Assembly (NCBI GenBank): GCA_027858965.1
Contig: JAQIBS010000080.1
Coordinates: 1 to 64,000 of the forward strand
DNA from: Kiritimatiellia bacterium
Lineage (GTDB): Bacteria > Verrucomicrobiota > Kiritimatiellia > RFP12 > UBA1067
Direction: 5' to 3'
DNA length: 64,000 bases
Position numbers and translations under genes: made by a program. Of the stretch, positions 18,959 through 27,531 are shown in pieces. Position 1 is the first letter of the stretch. The number at the start of each line of letters is the position of its first letter. Below the pieces are notes generated by a model that saw only the letters and a program-made list of their open reading frames with translations, was not told the DNA's origin and searched no databases.

Positions 18959-20164
18959 TTAAATCATATGCCCCATCTTGGCTTTTTTTGTGGCAAGGTA
19001 ACGGCGATTATGCTCGCCAGGTTTAAAGACAATCGGGACACGTTCTATTATATCCAGACCATAGCCTCGCAAGCCAATCACTTTCTGCGGATTATTTGTT
19101 AACAAACGTAGATTTTTTAATCCGATATCAACCAGTATCTGGGCTCCTACACCATAATCACGCAGGTCAGGAGCAAAGCCAAGCTTGATATTGGCCTCAA
19201 CAGTATCAAGTCCCTCTTCCTGCAGTTTGTAGGCATGGATTTTATTTGTTAATCCAATTCCACGTCCCTCCTGACGCATGTAGAGAATAACACCGCAGCC
19301 CTCGTCTTCAACCATTTGCATTGCACAGTGCAGCTGATTGCCGCAATCACAACGACTTGACCCAAAAACATCGCCTGTCAAACATTCACTGTGCACACGC
19401 ACTAAAGGAGACTTACATGATTGCAAATCACCTTTAATTAGAACCAGATGCTCTATCCCGTCAGGAACAGACTTATAAAGCCGCAAACGAAAACTTCCAT
19501 AATCGGTCGGGAGATCAACCTCCTGAATAAATTCGATCAGGCGTTCCTGCTTACGGCGATATTGAATCAGATCCGCAATAGATAACATGGGCAGCTTATG
19601 CAATTTTGCAAACTTCTGAAGATCGGGCAGACGGGCCATACTGCCATCTTCCAGCATTATCTCACAGATCACGCCGGCTGGCTTAAGTCCCGCCAGACGG
19701 GCAAGATCAACAGCTGCCTCAGTATGTCCTGTGCGTACGAGAACGCCGCCTTTACGAGCCTTCAAAGGAAAGACATGTCCTGGACTGACAACAGCTTCAC
19801 AGGTAGAGTTATCATCGATTAACAGTTTGATGGTATGAGCACGATCAGCTGCACTGATACCGGTGGTAATTCCTGTAGCGGCATCAACCGAATGGGTGAA
19901 AGCGGTATCAAACTTATCACCTCGGTTACGGCTGGGAGCTCTCTCAATATTCAGCTTTTGCAGTCGTTCTCCCGACATTGGAACGCAAACCAAACCACGC
20001 CCATGCGTAACCATAAAGTTAATTGATTCATCGGTGGTCTTCTCGGCCGCAATAATCAAATCACCTTCGTTCTCACGATTTTCATCATCGCAAACGATGA
20101 TCATACCTCCCTGAGCAATTGCCTCAATGCAATCCTCAACACTGTCAAATAAGCTTTTTTTCAT
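18959..20164 (-). CDS. ribBA: Bifunctional DHBP synthase / GTP cyclohydrolase II
   Basis: 401 residues. The N-terminal half (about 1-200) is 3,4-dihydroxy-2-butanone 4-phosphate synthase, with the acidic loop DDENRENEGDLIIAAE, the catalytic region VLVRTGHTEAAVDLARLAG and CEIMLEDGSMA. The C-terminal half is GTP cyclohydrolase II, with zinc cysteines in CLTGDVFGSSRCDCGNQL and the catalytic RQEGRGIGLTNK. Together they supply both precursors of riboflavin. It is the first gene after the FMN riboswitch and its terminator, so it should be switched off when FMN is high. The RBS before the ATG at 20164 is weak (GAAAGTGA). Confidence 0.97.
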   Translation of the reverse strand: MKKSLFDSVEDCIEAIAQGGMIIVCDDENRENEGDLIIAAEKTTDESINFMVTHGRGLVCVPMSGERLQKLNIERAPSRNRGDKFDTAFTHSVDAATGITTGISAADRAHTIKLLIDDNSTCEAVVSPGHVFPLKARKGGVLVRTGHTEAAVDLARLAGLKPAGVICEIMLEDGSMARLPDLQKFAKLHKLPMLSIADLIQYRRKQERLIEFIQEVDLPTDYGSFRLRLYKSVPDGIEHLVLIKGDLQSCKSPLVRVHSECLTGDVFGSSRCDCGNQLHCAMQMVEDEGCGVILYMRQEGRGIGLTNKIHAYKLQEEGLDTVEANIKLGFAPDLRDYGVGAQILVDIGLKNLRLLTNNPQKVIGLRGYGLDIIERVPIVFKPGEHNRRYLATKKAKMGHMI

Positions 20165-20181
20165 AAAAATGAGTCACTTTC

Positions 20182-20218
20182 AAAAAAAAATACCCCGACT
20201 ATAAAAATACAGCCGGGG
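20182..20218 (-). terminator. Riboswitch-linked intrinsic terminator before ribBA
   Basis: Read on the minus strand, CCCCGGCTGTA, a TTTT loop and TATAGTCGGGG form an 11-pair stem with two G-T pairs, followed by a nine-T run at 20190-20182. It lies between the FMN aptamer and ribBA, the usual expression-platform position for FMN-controlled transcription termination. Confidence 0.85.
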
Positions 20219-20241
20219 CAAATGAAAACTATCTGTTTTGC

Positions 20242-20380
20242 ACTCTCTTTTTACCAGACTTTACTGTCGGCTATGGAATTTCACCATATCAGTGATAAAC
20301 AGTAACTGCTTACCAGTCGCGGGCTTTACCGCCGGTCAGGAATCTCTCCGCTTTGCAGCGAAAATTACCTTGCCCCGAAA
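20242..20380 (-). promoter_or_regulatory. FMN riboswitch (RFN element)
   Basis: The minus strand reads TTCGGGGCAAGG, then CCTGACCGGCGGTAAAGCCC, then ATGGTGAAATTCCATAGCCG, then ACAGTAAAGTCTGGT. These match the conserved RFN boxes in order: GGGGCAGGGT-like, GACCGGCGGT and AGCCCGCGA, the GGTGAAATTCC stem, and CCGACAGT with GTCTGG. This aptamer binds flavin mononucleotide. With the terminator just downstream it should repress the ribBA-ribH-nusB-ribD-ribE transcript when FMN is abundant. Confidence 0.95.
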
Positions 20381-20434
20381 ATGCAAAACCTAAAATACTA
20401 TATCTAAGCGGTTTTGACAAGTGTAGAAATCAGA

Positions 20435-21835
20435 CTACAAATTCGAAAAAATATCGCCGGGCGCAGGAGCATCAACCGTACTGACACCATGCTGCCTGAC
20501 AAGCTCCTGCATTGCAGTCACCTTCTCTATCTCACCATGAACTGCAAAAACATGCGATAAATTATCTTTGGTCCCATCAAACCAGCGCATCAATGCGGTA
20601 CGGTCGGCATGTGCCGACAATGCATTGATGGTATGTACACGGGCATTCAGCTCATGCTCTTCACCAAAGATCTTAACAGGGCTTACCTTATCAACAATCC
20701 TGCGACCCAGGGTGCCCTCGGCCTGATACCCCACAATCAGTATAATATTGCGAGGATCACTAATGGCATGCTTGAGATGATGCACCACACGTCCACCCTC
20801 ACACATGCCGGAGGCCGAAATAATAATCAAGGGACCTTCAACTTCATTCAAAGCACGTGATTCATCAGGAGTTCCCACAAACTGCAAACCCGGGAATTTC
20901 ATTGGATCAATACCTTCGCGCAGGATATCTGAGGCATCATCATCATAACACTCACGATGCTTGGTATAGATTTTTGTTGCCTTCAACGAGAGCGGGCTGT
21001 CAACAAATACCGGTGTTGGCGGCATGCGGCCCTCTTCATGCAGACGGTTCAGGAAATAGAGAATCTGCTGGGTACGTCCAACGCTGAACGCAGGAATGAT
21101 CAAGCGCGAACGCTGCTGATGGATATCCTCAATAAAGCCCTTCAACCGTCCTTTGACATCCTCATGCGAGGGATGATCCCTGTCGGCATAGGTGCTTTCA
21201 ATCATCAGGATATCGGCCCCTTGCGGCATATCATAATCCTTAAGAATCGGTTGATCTGGCTGTCCAAGGTCACCGGTAAAGATCAAACGACGGCTCTTTG
21301 AACCAGATTCAGTGACATCCAGCTGAACAATCGCCGAGCCGAGAATATGACCGGCATTATGAAACATGAATGTAACCCCGTCACCCAGATCAACCTGCCG
21401 CTTCAGAGGTTCGGCTTGAAACTGCCCAATTATTTTTGTAACATCCTCCTCCTCATAAAGAGGGTCAAACAGAGTTTTCCCCTGCTTCGCACGTTTCTTG
21501 TTAACATATTCCAGATCACGTTTTTGTAGATATGCGGAATCTTTCAGTAGAATATTACAGACCTCATGTGTGGCCGGGGTACTGTAGACTTTGCCGGTAA
21601 ACCCATTTCGTGCTAAAGTTGGTAGATTCCCGCAATGGTCAATATGTGCATGCGATAGAATCACTGCATCAATTGTTCTTGGGTCAAAAGCTATATCCCG
21701 GTTTTTGATAAAGGCTTTTTTACGACTGCCCTGAAACAGTCCGCAATCAAAGAGAATCCTCTTTCCATTGGCTTCAATAAGATGCATTGATCCGGTTGTG
21801 GTCTGTGCGGCTCCGTGAAAATTGATATTGATCAT
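20435..21835 (-). CDS. MBL-fold/beta-CASP RNA-type metallohydrolase
   Basis: 466 residues. The metallo-beta-lactamase core has the zinc motif SHAHIDHCGN, and the beta-CASP insertion shows FTGDLG, PAFSVGRTQQILYFLNRL and VDSPLSLKATKIY. The C-terminal RMMBL part reads LSAHADRTALMRWF. This layout matches bacterial homologues of CPSF73/Ysh1-type nucleases (YpdF-like exonucleases), so the likely role is RNA processing or decay in the cytoplasm; the exact substrate is unknown. TGGAGTCAAT precedes the ATG. It lies upstream of the FMN riboswitch on the same strand but is separated from it by only about 55 bases, so the riboswitch RNA may begin inside or just after this gene. Confidence 0.88.
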   Translation of the reverse strand: MININFHGAAQTTTGSMHLIEANGKRILFDCGLFQGSRKKAFIKNRDIAFDPRTIDAVILSHAHIDHCGNLPTLARNGFTGKVYSTPATHEVCNILLKDSAYLQKRDLEYVNKKRAKQGKTLFDPLYEEEDVTKIIGQFQAEPLKRQVDLGDGVTFMFHNAGHILGSAIVQLDVTESGSKSRRLIFTGDLGQPDQPILKDYDMPQGADILMIESTYADRDHPSHEDVKGRLKGFIEDIHQQRSRLIIPAFSVGRTQQILYFLNRLHEEGRMPPTPVFVDSPLSLKATKIYTKHRECYDDDASDILREGIDPMKFPGLQFVGTPDESRALNEVEGPLIIISASGMCEGGRVVHHLKHAISDPRNIILIVGYQAEGTLGRRIVDKVSPVKIFGEEHELNARVHTINALSAHADRTALMRWFDGTKDNLSHVFAVHGEIEKVTAMQELVRQHGVSTVDAPAPGDIFSNL

Positions 21836-21847
21836 ATTGACTCCATC

Positions 21848-21880
21848 GTTAGTTCGTTAGTTCGTTAGTTCATTAGTGCA
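21848..21880. repeat. Tandem 8-base repeat upstream of the MBL nuclease
   Basis: TTAGTTCG-type units repeat three to four times in a row (21848-21880), the last copy degenerate (TTAGTTCA). On the minus strand this reads ACTAACGA repeats running into the RBS region of the MBL gene, ending 13 bases before its start. Such a tract could vary in copy number. Confidence 0.65.
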
Positions 21881-22006
21881 TTTGCACCTGAGTTCCTCTA
21901 TGTGCTGGGACAGATAACATTTTGACTATGTTAACGAATAATTAGCCGTTAAAGAAGAAGAAAAATTTTAAAGGCCAAATTCCTCATAATATGCTATCTT
22001 TTAATC

Positions 22007-22882
22007 ATGTTAACTTACCGTATATCAGGATATATTGCTTTAACATTAGCTGCCATTAGTGCACCTTTTTGCAAAGCCGCCGGGACAGAGAGCTATACAC
22101 CGCCGCCATTTTCACACTTTGAACCAATTCTGAAACGTATGCCTTTCGGCGAACTGCCAGATAAAATTGATGAAAACGTTGATCCAAATGCAGCTAAACA
22201 GGATGCTCTGCTAAGAATAGAGCAGGAAAAACTGGCTCGTAAGATCAACATGTCGGCTGTTAACATTACTCCGGAGGGAGTAACCGCCATAGGCTTCACC
22301 GATCTCTCTGCCAAACCACCTGTAAACTACTACTTGCTAGTCGGCTCCGAATCAGGAGGCTGGAAGGTGAACAGCGCCAATTACACTGAGGAAATTGCAG
22401 AGATTGAAAAGGATGGAGTCATCATCTCGCTTCAACTGGGCAAAGGACTGTTATCCAAACCGGCCGCCCCTTCTCCCGTAAAAAAAGGTTTGGTATCCAA
22501 AAACGCTTTGGCTGCTCTCAGGAAAAAACCAACAGTCCGTTCAAGACCTGCCCCCATGTCGCCATCTGCTGCTAGAAAGGCAACTACCTCAGGAGCTTCT
22601 ATCAGAGATCAACTACGCAAAGCACAGACACAACAAAAGAGCAGCGATGATGCTCGCTCCTATGTGGAGCGTCGACGTCAGCGTGGAATTGAACAATCTA
22701 AGGCGCTGGAACACGCAAAAAAAACGCAGCGTAAACAGCTGGAAAAACTGGCTCGTGAAGTTGCCAGCAAAGAGATACAAAAACAGGCAGCCATTGCTGA
22801 AGAGGTGGCTCTCGAAAAAGAACTGCAGATGGAGGAGGAAAAACTCCAGAAGCTGGCAGAGGAAGAGAAGTCCGCCCTTTGA
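22007..22882 (+). CDS. Exported protein of unknown function with C-terminal coiled coil
   Basis: 291 residues, not recognised as a named family. A signal peptide (about 1-24, ending CKAAG) is followed by a small folded region (about 25-155) with NMSAVNITPEGVTAIGFTDL and NYYLLVGSESGGWKVNSANY. This is reminiscent of the short beta domains in PVC pilus or secretion accessory proteins, a weak resemblance only. A basic Pro/Ala-rich linker (about 155-205) follows, then a highly charged helical coiled coil to the end. The last codons overlap the TTG start of tcdA, so the two are likely co-translated. A Pribnow-like TATGCTATC lies close to the ATG, suggesting a very short leader. Confidence 0.65.
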   Translation: MLTYRISGYIALTLAAISAPFCKAAGTESYTPPPFSHFEPILKRMPFGELPDKIDENVDPNAAKQDALLRIEQEKLARKINMSAVNITPEGVTAIGFTDLSAKPPVNYYLLVGSESGGWKVNSANYTEEIAEIEKDGVIISLQLGKGLLSKPAAPSPVKKGLVSKNALAALRKKPTVRSRPAPMSPSAARKATTSGASIRDQLRKAQTQQKSSDDARSYVERRRQRGIEQSKALEHAKKTQRKQLEKLAREVASKEIQKQAAIAEEVALEKELQMEEEKLQKLAEEEKSAL

Positions 22883-23562
22883 ACAAATGCATTCACAATC
22901 GCACTATCGATCTTATCGGTGCAGATGCCCTGCAGATTCTTAGAAGCAGCCGAGTCGCCATATTCGGTCTTGGAGGCGTTGGTTCATTTGCAGCTGAAGC
23001 CCTGGCACGGGTCGGAATTGGCTCTCTGATTCTTATTGATAAAGATATTGTAGAGCAAAGCAACATCAACCGACAGTTGATCGCCTTAAACAGCACCTTA
23101 AACCGCCCTAAAGTTGATGTTATGGCTGAACGGATCAACGATATCAATCCGGAGATAGTTGTAGTAAAGCGGCATGAATTTTATCTACCGAAGAGCAGCT
23201 CTCAATTCAAGCTTCAGGATTATGACTATGTTGTGGATGCGATCGATACCGTTACCGCTAAAGTGGAATTGGCCCGGCAGTGTCAAACATCAGGAACATC
23301 CCTGATCAGCTGCATGGGAACGGGTAACAAACTTGATCCCACCCAATTCATGGTTGCAGATATTTTTGATACCACAATATGTCCACTCTGCAAAGTCATG
23401 CGCAAAGAGCTCAAGAGATGCAAAGTGACAGCATTAAAAGTTGTCTATTCACAGGAAGAACCGACTAAACTCAAACGGACGCCGGGAAGCATCTCATTTG
23501 TACCCCCTGCCGCTGGTCTGATCATGGCCAGCGTGGTCGTGAAAGATTTAATCAGTAACTAA
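22879..23562 (+). CDS. tcdA: tRNA threonylcarbamoyladenosine dehydratase (E1-like)
   Basis: 227 residues. The ThiF/E1-type nucleotide loop is VAIFGLGGVGSFAAEALARVG. It is followed by DKDIVEQSNINRQLIA and the adenylation-domain text DYVVDAIDTVTAKVELA. A CPLCKVMRKELKRC region matches the TcdA/CsdL branch. The enzyme uses ATP to cyclise t6A to ct6A at position 37 of ANN-decoding tRNAs. The start is TTG at 22879, overlapping the preceding stop; MNKCIHNRTIDLIGADALQ is the expected N-terminus, and a purine-rich site (GGAAGAGAAG) lies upstream. Confidence 0.93.
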   Translation: MNKCIHNRTIDLIGADALQILRSSRVAIFGLGGVGSFAAEALARVGIGSLILIDKDIVEQSNINRQLIALNSTLNRPKVDVMAERINDINPEIVVVKRHEFYLPKSSSQFKLQDYDYVVDAIDTVTAKVELARQCQTSGTSLISCMGTGNKLDPTQFMVADIFDTTICPLCKVMRKELKRCKVTALKVVYSQEEPTKLKRTPGSISFVPPAAGLIMASVVVKDLISN

Positions 23563-23591
23563 GTCCGTGCAAGCGCGTAGCTGAGCTTAAG

Positions 23592-23690
23592 TTCAAGATC
23601 TGAGTTTAAGTTTAAGTTTTGCAAAAGTCATTTGGACTGCTGTCGCCTGTCTTAAACTTTCCACTTAAACTTCAACTACCACTACGTGTT
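23592..23690. repeat. AAGTTTAAGTTT-type inverted repeat between convergent genes
   Basis: GAGTTTAAGTTTAAGTTTT lies at about 23600, with CTTAAACTTTCCACTTAAAC opposite it at about 23652-23671, so the two blocks can pair. The spacer separates the converging tcdA and parA genes and may act as a loose terminator, but no clean stem plus T-run was found. The motif resembles the other iterated TTTAAG-type repeats of the window. Confidence 0.4.
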
Positions 23691-23699
23691 TTGAAAAGA

Positions 23700-24485
23700 T
23701 TACTTCTCGTGCTTTTCAACAAATTCTTCAGCAAGCACCTTGTAGGCAATAGTTCCACGGCAATGCGGATCATAAAAAACAACCGGCTCGCCAAAACTGG
23801 GTGCTTCGCTGATACGAACATTGCGAGGGATAATTGTATCGTAAACAAGATCACCGAAGTGCTCTCTAACCTCAGAGACAACATCCGCTGAAAGCCGGGT
23901 ACGTGCATCGAACATTGTCATCACAATACCTTCAATGTGAAGGTCTGGATTAACCCCGCTTTCACGCAGCTGTTCGACCAGATGGGTAATCACACTCAGC
24001 CCCTCCATGGCGTAGTACTCGCACTGCATCGTCACTATAATGCTGTCTGCCGCGGCAAGAGAGGATGTCATCAGAATTCCAATTGAGGGAGGACAATCCA
24101 TAATAACATAATCAAAGACACCCGCTGTCAAGACACGGTCAATCTCACGACGTACAACCGCCAGGTGATTATCTTCACGAGCAATCTCAATTTCCGCTCC
24201 AGCCAAATCAAGTTCAGAAGGAATAATGTTGATGTTGTCATAGGGAGTGGGCTGAATTATATCAGCCACATCTGCCTTGCCGGTAATAACAGGGTAGAGG
24301 CTGACCCCCTTCTTCTGCTCCAATCCCAATCCACTGGTGGCATTAGCCTGCGGATCAAGGTCAATCACCAGCACAGTTTTATCAAGCAGAGAGAGAGCGG
24401 CAGCAAGATTGACAACAGTTGTTGTTTTTCCTACACCTCCCTTCTGGTTGGCAACAGCGATCACTCTAGTATTGCGTTCACTCAT
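23700..24485 (-). CDS. parA: ParA/Soj-type chromosome-partition ATPase
   Basis: 261 residues. The deviant Walker A KGGVGKTTTVVNLAAAL, the switch region VIDLDPQANATSGLG and the Walker B-like DYVIMDCPPSIGILM define the ParA/MinD superfamily, Soj branch. ParA forms ATP-dependent dimers on DNA and moves ParB-parS complexes. AAGGACA precedes the ATG. No parB follows within the window. The next gene upstream is leuD, and downstream the gene converges on tcdA, so the usual parAB pair is not adjacent here, or parB is elsewhere. Confidence 0.93.
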   Translation of the reverse strand: MSERNTRVIAVANQKGGVGKTTTVVNLAAALSLLDKTVLVIDLDPQANATSGLGLEQKKGVSLYPVITGKADVADIIQPTPYDNINIIPSELDLAGAEIEIAREDNHLAVVRREIDRVLTAGVFDYVIMDCPPSIGILMTSSLAAADSIIVTMQCEYYAMEGLSVITHLVEQLRESGVNPDLHIEGIVMTMFDARTRLSADVVSEVREHFGDLVYDTIIPRNVRISEAPSFGEPVVFYDPHCRGTIAYKVLAEEFVEKHEK

Positions 24486-24519
24486 ATTATTTAATGTCCT
24501 TGATTCCGGATACTTGATC

Positions 24520-25068
24520 CTAGCTTTTAATCATTCCAATTTCACGTGCATAGGCAAACATGCCACCGGCAGCAATCACAGGGGCCACCGCACCAATCGG
24601 TTTTAATGAAAACACCTTACCGTCAGAAATACGGGTGATGGTACTCTTCGCTATATTAAGTTCCGCTAGATCGCCTGTCTTAAAACAGTCACACAAACGT
24701 GTCTCGGACTCCAGAGGATAGATCTCTCCGGTTGCCACTGAATTACGGAAAAAGATACGCGCATAGCTCTCGGCTACAACCGCCTTGGTACCAGCGGCAC
24801 CCAAAGCAATCGGTGCATGCTCACGCGATGAACCGCAACCGAAATTACGTCCGCCGATAATAATTGGATAAGGTGTTGAGCCATCGCTGTTGGATGTAAA
24901 CTTGATACATCCATCCGGCAGACCTGCCAATGCATATGAACCCAGCTTGCGATACTCCTCTGGAATCGTCGGCACAAGATTCAGATAACATGCCGGTATC
25001 AGAAGGTCAGTATCAACATTATCTTCAAGCACATATACAGGGCCTTTAATAACACTCTCTTTACTCAT
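24520..25068 (-). CDS. leuD: 3-isopropylmalate dehydratase small subunit
   Basis: 182 residues from the ATG at 25068 (AAGGAG upstream); an in-frame ATG at 25095 overlaps leuC. Swivel-domain motifs are DNVDTDLLIPACYL and GGRNFGCGSSREHAPIAL, the substrate-recognition loop. With LeuC it isomerises 2-isopropylmalate in leucine synthesis. The short length and the YLN sequence match the archaeal-type/homoaconitase-like branch, so a related dehydratase substrate cannot be excluded. It is immediately downstream of leuC; leuA and leuB are not in the window. Confidence 0.92.
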   Translation of the reverse strand: MSKESVIKGPVYVLEDNVDTDLLIPACYLNLVPTIPEEYRKLGSYALAGLPDGCIKFTSNSDGSTPYPIIIGGRNFGCGSSREHAPIALGAAGTKAVVAESYARIFFRNSVATGEIYPLESETRLCDCFKTGDLAELNIAKSTITRISDGKVFSLKPIGAVAPVIAAGGMFAYAREIGMIKS

Positions 25069-25091
25069 AGAAATTCTCCTTATCAAATAAA

Positions 25092-26381
25092 TCAAATATC
25101 CCGGGGATCAGTGATATAGCCAGTCAGCGATGTAGCTGCGGCGGTGTATGGTGATGCAAGATAAATCATAGACTTCTTAGATCCCATACGTCCAACAAAG
25201 TTACGATTGGTGGTGCTCACAACCACCTCTTCTCCGTGTGTACGACCAAAGGTATCATATGGTCCGCCAAGACAGGCAGCACATGAGGGTGGTGCAATTG
25301 GATCAACACCGGCATCTTCGAAGATGGAACGAAGCGACTGACCATCAATTTTGGTATCAAAAAGCCCTTGCTCCACATGACGTGTTGCCGGAACAATTAA
25401 CGTCCTCACTGCAACTTTGCGCCCTTTCATGATTTTGGCCGCCATATAGAAGTCTTCCAGTTTACCACCAGTACAGGAACCAATATAAACATGATCGACC
25501 TTTATATCCTTGCACTCGCGTACAAGCGCTTTGTTATCAGGTAGATGTGGTTTTGCCACGACCGGCTCAAGTTTGGAAACATCATATCGATACTCAGCTT
25601 TAACAACGCAGTCATCATCACTGTAAAGAGCCTCGAAAGGTTTTTTTGTACGTCCTGAAACATACTCCATTGCCTTTTCATCAGCAGCAATAATGCCGTT
25701 CTTAGCTCCAGCTTCTACGGCCATATTACAAATAGTACAGCGTTCATCAATGCTCAGTGATTTTATCGCTGAGCCAGTGAACTCCATCGCACAATAGGTA
25801 GCGCCATCCACTCCGATATCACCAATCATATGCAATATCAGGTCTTTGGCTGAAAGAAAATCTGGCATTTCGCCATCAAGCACGAAACGGATAGTTTCCG
25901 GAACTTTTATCAGCAACTTACCTGCTCCCATAATAAAGCCGGCATCTGTATTGCCAATACCCGTGGAAAAAGCACCTAGGGCACCATGCGTACAGGTATG
26001 TGAATCAGTTCCAAAAATTGTCTCGCCTGGACGCACATGCCCCAGGTCAGGCATTGCTACATGACAGACACCGCAATAGCTGTCAGTACCTGGATTATAA
26101 AAACAGGGAAGATTCTGCTCTTTAACAAAATCGCGAAGGATATCTACATTACGATGCGCTTTCTGATCCTTTGTATATATATAGTGATCAGGAATAATCA
26201 CAATCTTCTCTTTATCAAACACCTTAGCATCTGCACCGAATTCACGTTTGAAGATACCGATAGTTCCGGGACCACAGACATCATGTGTTAAAAGAATATC
26301 CGCATTAACCCAGATATTATCTCCCGGCTTCACCGAGCTGAGCCCTGCAGCTTTAGCAAGAATTTTTTCAGTAATTGTCAT
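25092..26381 (-). CDS. leuC: 3-isopropylmalate dehydratase large subunit
   Basis: 429 residues, an aconitase-superfamily large subunit. It carries the [4Fe-4S] cluster, with ligand candidates in GSCTGGKLEDF and the CxxC pair PSCAACLGG. Other motifs are GTDSHTCTHGALGAFSTGIG and VIIPDHYIYTKD. The shorter length compared with the 466-residue E. coli enzyme places it in the archaeal-type LeuC group. AAGGAGATAATTA precedes the ATG. The next gene, leuD, starts in the following 100 bases, so the two are one operon. Confidence 0.93.
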   Translation of the reverse strand: MTITEKILAKAAGLSSVKPGDNIWVNADILLTHDVCGPGTIGIFKREFGADAKVFDKEKIVIIPDHYIYTKDQKAHRNVDILRDFVKEQNLPCFYNPGTDSYCGVCHVAMPDLGHVRPGETIFGTDSHTCTHGALGAFSTGIGNTDAGFIMGAGKLLIKVPETIRFVLDGEMPDFLSAKDLILHMIGDIGVDGATYCAMEFTGSAIKSLSIDERCTICNMAVEAGAKNGIIAADEKAMEYVSGRTKKPFEALYSDDDCVVKAEYRYDVSKLEPVVAKPHLPDNKALVRECKDIKVDHVYIGSCTGGKLEDFYMAAKIMKGRKVAVRTLIVPATRHVEQGLFDTKIDGQSLRSIFEDAGVDPIAPPSCAACLGGPYDTFGRTHGEEVVVSTTNRNFVGRMGSKKSMIYLASPYTAAATSLTGYITDPRDI

Positions 26382-26417
26382 TAATTATCTCCTTAGATTA
26401 TTTTATCAAAATCTGCA

Positions 26418-27116
26418 CTACCGTCCCTGAACCAATCTAAAAAAACGATCCTGGTATTGATCAAAAACTGCATTATCCTGTAGAAATTTACCGAGCGGTT
26501 TTATCATTGAGGGATTACTTTGCGCTGCAAGAAATGCCTTCTCGATATCTTCACGAATACCCAAAGGAATTCCATCCTTCATCTCAAACATGTGCCGTTC
26601 CTGCAGCTCTCGGATGTTGCTTCCGGCCGAACTCTCAATCACCTTCCAGAACAATTTGACAAGACAGACGTCCCAGGGTTCATCGACACCTTTTATTACA
26701 GCAGCAAAAGGATCCTGCTTTGAACTGACATCCTCTTTCACCCGCTCCATTACTGCATCAAGTGTGTCGGTAATCACTTGTTCGCTGAAAGCCTCTTTTT
26801 TGAGAGTATATCCGTAACGGAGCACCCTGACTGAGTCTTCATGCTTTTTAAGCCATTCCATATACTTGTGAGCCTCATCACCAAATCCATCCAGCATTGT
26901 GTTTGCATAGGTGGAAGGGGTAATGATCTGCGGACGCAAAGCCTGCATACGCCCCTCACGCACCCTGACCTTACCGGTATCATCCATTAATTCACATACC
27001 AGGTGGTAGTTAATCATTGTATTACCAAAGGTTTCGATGTGTCGTTTAGGCGAAACCACAATTTCCGTATTATTAACGGCGTACCAAAAATCAAAATCTG
27101 TTGAGTTGTTTTTCAT
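26418..27116 (-). CDS. Conserved cytoplasmic protein of unknown function
   Basis: 232 residues from the second in-frame ATG (27116, MKNNSTDFDFWYAVNNTEIV); the first (27137) is also possible, and neither has a good RBS. No named domain is recognised. The sequence is soluble and helix-rich, without signal peptide or membrane segments. Notable blocks are FGNTMINYHLVCELMDDTGK, VREGRMQALRPQIITPSTYA and GVDEPWDVCLVKLFWKVIES. From memory, similar proteins occur in related PVC bacteria, but with no assigned role. It is divergent from infA and just upstream of leuCD on the same strand. Confidence 0.7.
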   Translation of the reverse strand: MKNNSTDFDFWYAVNNTEIVVSPKRHIETFGNTMINYHLVCELMDDTGKVRVREGRMQALRPQIITPSTYANTMLDGFGDEAHKYMEWLKKHEDSVRVLRYGYTLKKEAFSEQVITDTLDAVMERVKEDVSSKQDPFAAVIKGVDEPWDVCLVKLFWKVIESSAGSNIRELQERHMFEMKDGIPLGIREDIEKAFLAAQSNPSMIKPLGKFLQDNAVFDQYQDRFFRLVQGR

Positions 27117-27198
27117 GAGAATTGCTAAATATAGCATATTAGCCTAATATTGTCACTACGTCAGAGCGACCAAAAGAGCATATATTTTATAGATAGTC

Positions 27199-27227
27199 TT
27201 GTTATTATGAGAGACAAATGATATAAA
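27199..27227 (+). promoter_or_regulatory. Sigma70-type promoter for infA
   Basis: TTGTTA (27199-27204), 17 bases, then TATAAA (27222-27227). The infA start is 34 bases further on, preceded by TTGGAG. Confidence 0.6.
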
Positions 27228-27260
27228 TAAGGACGTTTTTTAACTAACCATTGGAGTCAC

Positions 27261-27482
27261 ATGGCTAAAGATGATGCAATAGAAGTGATTGGCACAGTAA
27301 TAAAAGTTCTGCCTGCCACTATGTACAAGGTAAAACTGGAGAATGGCCACGAGGTACTGGCCCATATTTCAGGTAAAATGCGCAAATACTTTATTAAGAT
27401 TGCCGCAGGAGACAAAGTTACTCTTGAAATTTCTCCGTACGACCTGTCTAAAGGACGTATTGTTTTCCGTCACAAAAACTAA
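27261..27482 (+). CDS. infA: Translation initiation factor IF-1
   Basis: 73 residues, full length. The S1/OB-fold protein reads [39 protein letters not shown] and [14 protein letters not shown], close to the bacterial consensus. It binds the ribosomal A site on the 30S subunit during initiation. TTGGAGTCAC precedes the ATG. It stands alone between a divergent gene and a spacer, rather than in a ribosomal-protein operon. Confidence 0.98.
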   Translation: MAKDDAIEVIGTVIKVLPATMYKVKLENGHEVLAHISGKMRKYFIKIAAGDKVTLEISPYDLSKGRIVFRHKN

Positions 27483-27508
27483 AGCTACTTTCAACCGCAA
27501 CCAAACTG

Positions 27509-27531
27509 AGCTCTTGTGATGTACAAAAGCT
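27509..27531 (+). terminator. Probable intrinsic terminator after infA
   Basis: AGCTCTTGT (27509-27517), a five-base loop and ACAAAAGCT (27523-27531) form a nine-position stem with one mismatch, followed by TTATTT. The block partly overlaps a repeat also seen near 16390. Confidence 0.5.

Noticed and set aside
21848-21880. CRISPR array
   Set aside because: The 8-base units are directly tandem with no unique spacers and far too short. No cas genes are nearby.
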